From assembly GCA_009760855.2 (NCBI GenBank), contig WPIO01000005.1, positions 9,938,501 through 10,002,500 on the forward strand: 64,000 nt of DNA. The letters are read 5' to 3'. Below, piece by piece: positions 31,466-64,000 of this stretch (its first letter is position 1; each line of letters opens with the position of its first letter). Below the pieces are notes generated by a model. That model ran no database searches. It was given only the letters and a program-made list of their open reading frames with translations, and was not told the DNA's origin. The position numbers and the translations under genes are program-made. The stretch comes from Cristatella mucedo (taxonomy: Eukaryota > Bryozoa > Phylactolaemata > Cristatellidae).

Positions 31466-31520
31466 ACCTACAGCTTTAAGCTCTGTCGATGCCACGCCTC
31501 GACAGAGCTTGAAGTTATAG
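31466..31520. repeat. Inverted repeat, about 18-bp arms
   Basis: AGCTTTAAGCTCTGTCGA and TCGACAGAGCTTGAAGTT around a 9-base spacer, two mismatches. Confidence 0.85.
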
Positions 31521-31639
31521 TTATAGGATGACTCAGACTGCGACAGACCTGACCCGGAAAGCTTTCCCTGTGGAGAGTACATCGCCTTCCTCAAATTATA
31601 TTCTAGGCTCCGTGGGTGTCTTATCTCGCAGTAGATAGA

Positions 31640-32235
31640 GAATATCGGCACAAGGCAAGCTTTTTAATGTACCGTACTATGTTTACACGATTGTCCTACG
31701 GACAGAGACTGCTTTCGCTGTGCACCCTGGTTGTGGCTCGTCGGCGTCATTAGCTCTTTGGGCAAGGTGCATATCCAGAGCGTGGTTCAGCAGTAAAGGC
31801 AGTGGCTAGCTGGTCACATGTCCTATCTGAGAGAAACAATTACTTGTGATCACCTACGCGGTTTCGCTAATGCAATATTCACCGTTCCAGCTACTTGCTT
31901 AGCCATGCAAATGCATAGAAATAAAAATAATAGTAGCAATAAAGAAGTGTGTACAAACCCCTGAGAGAACTAAAAACCTCCATACCCTTGTGGTATGGAC
32001 TTTTAAGTTTTTCGACCAACCGCATGGTATAGGTGAACGCTTTCCTTGTACATGAACTATTAAAATACTATGGTTTTTCATTATTAGACGACTACAAAGT
32101 ACAAAATAATATTATTGACCACGGAACATACGTGAATGAGAGCATCTGGAAATATTCTAAGCATGGTTACACAGTAAATTCCAACTACGCCAAATTCTAT
32201 CAGTCCGGTCGTGGTTTAAAGCTACGACTCGGAGG
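31640..32235. other. Unrecognised intergenic sequence
   Basis: A short imperfect hairpin lies near 31980-32015 (CTCCATACC and GGTATGGAC). Otherwise nothing. Confidence 0.4.
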
Positions 32236-32412
32236 GTATTGTCCCTCCGTCTGTAACTTCACAAAGCCATACAGACTATGTGTGCGTTACGCAGAGAGTT
32301 TTGTATAGCGCATTCACAGCCTAAGCGTACGAAAGCCACTTAGGTTGTGAGTGCTATACAAAACTCTCCTGCATAACACCCACATGGTCTTTATGGCTCA
32401 AGTAAGGTCTAG
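32236..32412. mobile_element. Foldback pair of LINE-B 3' ends
   Basis: Left half is a minus-strand LINE-B end (CTGTAACTTCACAAAGCCAT, AGAGTTTTGTATAGCGCATT); right half is the plus-strand equivalent (GTGAGTGCTATACAAAACTC, CATAACACCCACATGGTCTT). Arms of about 60 bases with few mismatches, separated by about 10 bases. Confidence 0.85.
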
Positions 32413-32583
32413 ACTTAGAGCCAATTGGCACAGTGACATCGTCATGTGCTGAACGCAATGCAGGTTCCTTGGCCTAAGTATTTTTTAAGAGCAATATTTG
32501 GCTTGACAGCAAGACTTTGGCCAATACGAATTGAACATTGGGGGTTAAGGCATGGTCCCCTCTTGATTTGAGGTTGGCTAGAA

Positions 32584-33805
32584 CAGACATGGACAAACTA
32601 CGGCCCACGGGCCATATACGGCCCGTTGGGCTCTTTAATCCAGCGAACTCGTCCACGTTATATTATTAAATTAAATTGTATTATAAAGACACCTCAATCA
32701 TTTACCTAGCTTTAATTTCCATCTTTCCCAAGCAGATGGTGCACCCCAAAGACATTGACCCTTGATTGTGATGCATTACGGTTACTCTCTACTTCATTTT
32801 GTCGCAATGTACTTTCAGCCCTTCAGTAAAAATGAGCGAACCGAAGATTAGAAAAGTAGACAGTGAGTGCCGAGTGTTCAATAAAGAGTGGACAAGAAAA
32901 TATTTTTTCACTGAAGTCCGAACAACAGCTGTATGTCTGATATGCCAAGAAACTGTAGCAGTTTTTAAAGAATACAGCATCAGCCGCCATTTTGCCAAAA
33001 AACATGCTAACTACGCCAGTCAACAGTCTCTACAAGAACGGGCGGCTACAGCTCAGAGATTGACGGCTAATTTACAGACAGCAAAACCTTTTTTGCAGAA
33101 AAACTGCGATTCAAGAGTTAAGTACTAAGGCGAGTTTTTTGCTGGCATTCAAATTAGCAAAGGCCAGTAAGCCGCTCTCTAAAGGTGAATACAAGAATGC
33201 ATGGTTGAGACTGCAGGTTTCTTGTGTCCGGAGAGCAAAGGCAAATTTGAAAAAAAATCAGTTTCTCACGCAGAGCAGTGACTCGCTGTGTGTGTGGAAT
33301 TGATGACGATGATATAGCCAGCAAATTAAACTAAAAGGTGGAGTCCTGTAAGTTTTCTTCACTAACACTGGATGAAAGTAACGACTTAACGCTGCTCAGC
33401 TCCTAATTTTTATCCGAGGGATTAGCGACCTTTTTGAGATCACAGAGGATATTTTGACCATGAAGTCCATGAAAGGAAAAATGAGGGGAGAGGACTTGCA
33501 TAACCAGGTGTCTGCTGTCATCGAAAGAATGAAGCTACCTTGGAGTAAACTTGCCAATGTCACCGCGCAGGGATCGCCAAATTTAACTGGGAAAAACGTT
33601 GGGCTGCTAAAAAGACCACAGGAAAAAGTAAAAGAGAAAAATCCTGATCAGCATGTTATTTTCCTTCACTGCATCATTTATCAGGAAGTTCTGTGTAAGT
33701 CTATATTGCAACAAAATCGTGACGTGAATCCAGTCGTAAAACTTGTTGCCTTAATACGAGCAAGGGGACTTGAGCATCGTCAGTTTATTGCGTTCCTGGA
33801 ATCTC
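32584..33805 (+). pseudogene. hAT-superfamily transposase pseudogene (GTF2IRD2/SCAND3-like) with 5' terminal repeat
   Basis: At 32584 CAGACATGGACAAACTACGG is followed by CCCACGGGCCATATACGGCC, the typical start of Charlie-type hAT elements. The 5' ORF (32832-33128) encodes KVDSECRVFNKEWTRKYFFT and a zinc-finger pattern CLIC...HFAKKH. After a stop, frames continue with LAFKLAKASKPLS, SLTLDESND, KMRGEDLHNQVSAVIERMKL, NLTGKNVGLL, then HVIFLHCIIYQEVLCKSI and RGLEHRQFIAFLE. The order matches hAT transposases related to GTF2IRD2. At least two frameshifts, several stops and loss of the 3' end make it inactive. Confidence 0.85.
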
Positions 33806-33994
33806 CGCTTGTAATCTCCGCTGCGAGGAGCCCGAGGCGACCGTCGAAGTCCGATCTAGCAGGCCGAGGTATCCTGCCGTTTGTGAGCTTACGCACGATA
33901 TCCACGACATAATCTGCTAATATTCTGGATAAGAAATTTCTTGCTGACTGATCACACGTATCTGCTGCATACCCGTAACCAAGGGATAGGGAAT

Positions 33995-34345
33995 ATTGTA
34001 ATATGTAATAATAATACATTTGTATAGCGCCATCGGAGAACTGAATCTCTTTCTGGGCACTTTGCAGGGAAGAGGGGATCTTAACGGAGCAAACAGAAGT
34101 TGTCTTCGATGGCGCTAAGTAAGGGAAGCCCACCGGAACAGATGCGTCTTTTTTAGCTGAGACGTGAGCGACGCAAACTCATCCGAAGCAGTGACGGTAC
34201 CCAGAAGCGAGTTCCAGGCTTTCCGTACGCACGAGCTAAAGCCTCGGTCGCCAAAATATTCCAATCTAGTGCGTCAAACGTTGAGATGACCAGAGGCTGA
34301 CGAGCCGGTGGATAGCACACTTCAGGAGCAGGATGTCAGATGACC
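33995..34345 (-). mobile_element. LINE-A-like 3' end, diverged subfamily
   Basis: (AAT)n then GGAGAACTGAATCTCTTTCT and, on the complement, FGDRGFSSCVRKAWNSLLGT and LKKTHLFRWASL, the C-terminal region and 3' UTR of a related LINE. It abuts the broken hAT end. Confidence 0.75.
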
Positions 34346-34349
34346 AAGC

Positions 34350-35560
34350 CTGGCGGCGGCACGCTGCCAGGAGCAGCGTGCCGGCAGCTCGAAGAGGGGG
34401 GCGTGCCGCCATCTAAGGCCGGTTGGCTAGGGCGTGGTCGAGCGTCCGCCCGTCCCTTAAGCTCAGCTTTCTACCTGAAAGAGCTGATGACGCGTATGTG
34501 ACTAATCTAGCTTGCGAGTGGCTGCGCCAGCCACTCGCAAAATGACCGAGCACATCCCGTGAGTGATTTACAAGCGTGTATTTAGAAATCTAGTCGGACA
34601 AATCTGGTTGGATGAAATCAATATTTTTCATCGATGCGAATCGAAGCAGCTAGGCAACTTGCCTAGTTGTGGCTTTGCGAAAGATTTTGACTTTGCGTTT
34701 TGTTTTAATACGCGGCGGAATCTCTGGTCTCCACTTCTGATCTCCTGTTTGACGTCGTAAGTGCTTTCCGGATGCACTTCAAAGTGTCCCCAGAGTTTCA
34801 GAAATCCCGATTTATAATCCTTGTAACAGACGGACATAGGCATTACCTAATCCAAATTATGGGCTGAAGGTGTTTACGAACGAGGGTCGTTACAAACAAC
34901 GTTTAGGAGACGATCTTCAGACTGAATATGCACAGAATTGTTCCATCGGGTCGCTGAGGGCGAACGGCTAATGCGCCAGTGGAAACTTGCTTATTCTGCT
35001 GAAAGGAAGCTGGTAAGAAGGCGCGCTAGCTAAGCAGAATGCCTTGATTGTCATTAACTAATGCTTATTGCTTCTCTTGCCGTGAGATGAAAGGCCCCTG
35101 AATGGAGATTCGGTGCTCTTAGGGGGCTTTTCAAAATACTTGGTATTATTACTACCAACCTCTGCCGTCAAGCTCTGTCAAATCTTTGGCTGTAATGAAT
35201 TAATTTCCCCGTTTCATGCTATAATTGGTCAGTGTGTTCGGGAGAGCATGCTCCTTATTCGTTATTATTGTTCAGCTACTCACTCCTTGGTGCTGCCGGT
35301 CATTTTGGGACTTACTCGCTCGCTTGGTAGTGGTTGCTCATGCGCTCGCACAGCTGTGCTCGGTTTTTGCCGTATCTCTACAGCATCGGCGATGCTCGAT
35401 GAAAATGCACTAGCTGGTTGTAAATTTGTGAATGTGCCCATATATCATACTTTTTCTTAATGTGCTTCATCGTTCAGCGGTCGTTCACGTGCACGAATTT
35501 GTTACTTGTGGTCTTAAGGAGAGTTACTACATATACACGTATAAAGCATATTAGCTGTTG
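34350..35560. other. Unrecognised intergenic sequence
   Basis: A GCCAGGAGCAGCGTGCCGGC segment and short ORFs on both strands; nothing supportable. Confidence 0.4.
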
Positions 35561-35565
35561 TAACA

Positions 35566-35687
35566 GTCTCATTTGCACAGCGGCAGAGAGCCTTCACGGC
35601 TATTCCCATGCTTGCAGTTGGTAATACAGGAGTGCGCGATGCAGAATTCGAACCCACGACCTCGGTTGTGAAGCGCGAGAAGTGGGT
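35566..35687 (-). mobile_element. SINE-1 copy (minus strand)
   Basis: GGCAGAGAGCCTTCACGGCT, CATGCTTGCAGTTGGTAATA, then TTCGAACCCACGACCTCGGT (box B complement). Confidence 0.8.
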
Positions 35688-35984
35688 TGGAATGAATAGG
35701 GGGTTGGAATGAATAGCTCATTCTACCTGGGAGGGAGCGGAGCATGGCGGCAGGGGATTTCTTATAGATGGTTCGCACCCTTCACTTTAATAAGGGACGA
35801 GGAATTATTTGTCAGCTTTTCGCGATGGCAAATGCTCAAGAATATCGTGGACAATCAGCAATAAAGAGATCGATAGGAAATCGCCATTAGTAAACCGAAT
35901 GTCATCTTCCGGCTGGTCTTTTGGTTGTATGAAGTACACGTCAAACGTGAGCATCCGTAGTAAGTACACAGGCGTACGGGGCCT

Positions 35985-36272
35985 TGTGGGTAAAAATACA
36001 CCTATTTAGGACAGCATTTAGTGGGTCCCTGTGATTCGTTCTTGATGTGCTTATGCTTGCTGACACTATGCTTGCTGCCACTAACCGCATTTGCATGCTG
36101 ACCCTGTGCATGTCACCCCTAACCATATTATTCATTTTGTTTGTTTTTCAAGCATGGTTTTTATTTGCCATTCAATTGCATTTCACTTTGCAGCAAATGT
36201 AAAGCGCCTAGAGAGAGATTGAGTTCTCTGAGGGCGCTTTATCAAGTGCATTATTATTATTATTATTATGAG
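35985..36272 (+). mobile_element. LINE-A 3' UTR and tail
   Basis: AAAAATACACCTATTTAGGA, GTGGGTCCCTGTGATTCGTT, AAATGTAAAGCGCCTAGAGA, then (ATT)n at 36250-36270. A 290-base 5'-truncated insertion directly upstream of the SCaMC promoter region. Confidence 0.9.
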
Positions 36273-36869
36273 CTCATACGCTCAGCGCGCGCTCCGTAGC
36301 GGCGGCGGGCCGCGCGCTCCGTGCGGAGCCTCAAATAATAGCGGATTTTTCGCAAACCAATCAGTCGAGTTTCTCAGTTAGTTTTAGCATCTCTTTTTGA
36401 GGTAGCTTTGATAAATTGCGCAAGCTAAAGCGGCAGGCCAATGCACTAACATTCGTAGCGCTACAGAGACGGCGGGCCATTCCGGCGCGAACGTTAAGTC
36501 AGTGACTGCTTTCCAAGTACCATTACGACAAGCACGCTCACAAAAATGTAAGGGATTTGTAAGCGGTTAGCTGCAGCGATGCTAACGTTCGGAAGAATCT
36601 CCTTTCAATGTGCAACGTCTTGAAGTCCCATCTGTTTTCTTGGCTATGCATTCAGGGGTGCGGCCTAAAGAACGAGTTAACGGCCGGCGGCGACTGGGCT
36701 GTGGTGCAACAGCGAGCCCCACATTTTTAAGTCGTGTGCAGGGTGCTTTCCTGTCCGTCGGTCGCATGGCTGTAGCCGCGCTGCATTTCGGGCGTCTTTA
36801 ACTCGGACGCCGGTATCGCAGAGTATACCGGGAAATGCTAACAAGGACTAATATCATACTGTTATAGTT
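36273..36869 (+). promoter_or_regulatory. Probable SCaMC promoter / 5' UTR region
   Basis: A short GC-rich block (36280-36330, CGGCGGCGGGCCGCGCGCTC) is followed by a CCAAT box (AACCAATCAG around 36357). No TATA box. The ATG at 36870 has G at -3. Transcription start not determinable here. Confidence 0.45.

Positions 36870-64000
<27,131 letters not shown>

Overview
The window is nuclear DNA from an animal, most likely an invertebrate. The phylum cannot be fixed from the sequence. Evidence for this is: two metazoan-type genes split into short exons with GT-AG introns of 0.1 to 11 kb, a dense load of non-LTR retrotransposon debris with (ATT)n tails, several tRNA-derived SINE families, Tc1/mariner and hAT remnants, and many microsatellites. 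No bacterial features are present. Nearly all long ORFs outside the exons below are shadows, repeats or transposon debris.

Gene 1, plus strand, about 3.26 to 28.91 kb, is an EDEM3-type ER alpha-mannosidase-like protein (GH47). Its N-terminus lies upstream or was not found. Nine exons (3256-13988) give the GH47 domain from GLLGAH onward. Three exons (15104-17690) lead into and give the protease-associated (PA) domain. A final exon (28338-28912) ends in the ER-retrieval tetrapeptide RDEL. Between the PA domain and the RDEL exon lies a 5.8-kb stretch (17904-23688) with up to ten phase-compatible candidate exons that I cannot match to known EDEM3. They could be a C-terminal extension or a separate gene.

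The intergenic stretch, 28.9 to 36.9 kb, holds a 26-bp-arm hairpin just after the EDEM3 stop, a degraded LINE endonuclease, LINE tails, a foldback of LINE-B 3' ends, and a hAT transposase pseudogene with its 5' terminal repeat.

Gene 2, plus strand, from 36870 past the window end, is a calcium-dependent mitochondrial ATP-Mg/Pi carrier (SCaMC; SLC25A23/24/25 group). Six exons cover four EF-hands (the fourth degenerate), the linker helix and most of the first carrier repeat. Its 11.4-kb first intron carries all five TA-type microsatellites of the window, a Tc1 element and LINE/SINE copies. The second intron (48565-57056) holds a nested pair of LINEs in which the inner one shows a 5' inversion of the twin-priming type.

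Two LINE families recur. LINE-A has a tail like AAAGCGCCTAGAAAGAGATT followed by (ATT)n. LINE-B has a 3' end like TTTGTGGAGTTACAGACGGA. At least two tRNA-derived SINE families end in a LINE-A-like tail, which suggests they borrow LINE-A reverse transcriptase. The two genes act separately: EDEM3 in glycoprotein quality control in the ER, and SCaMC in calcium-gated nucleotide exchange across the inner mitochondrial membrane.
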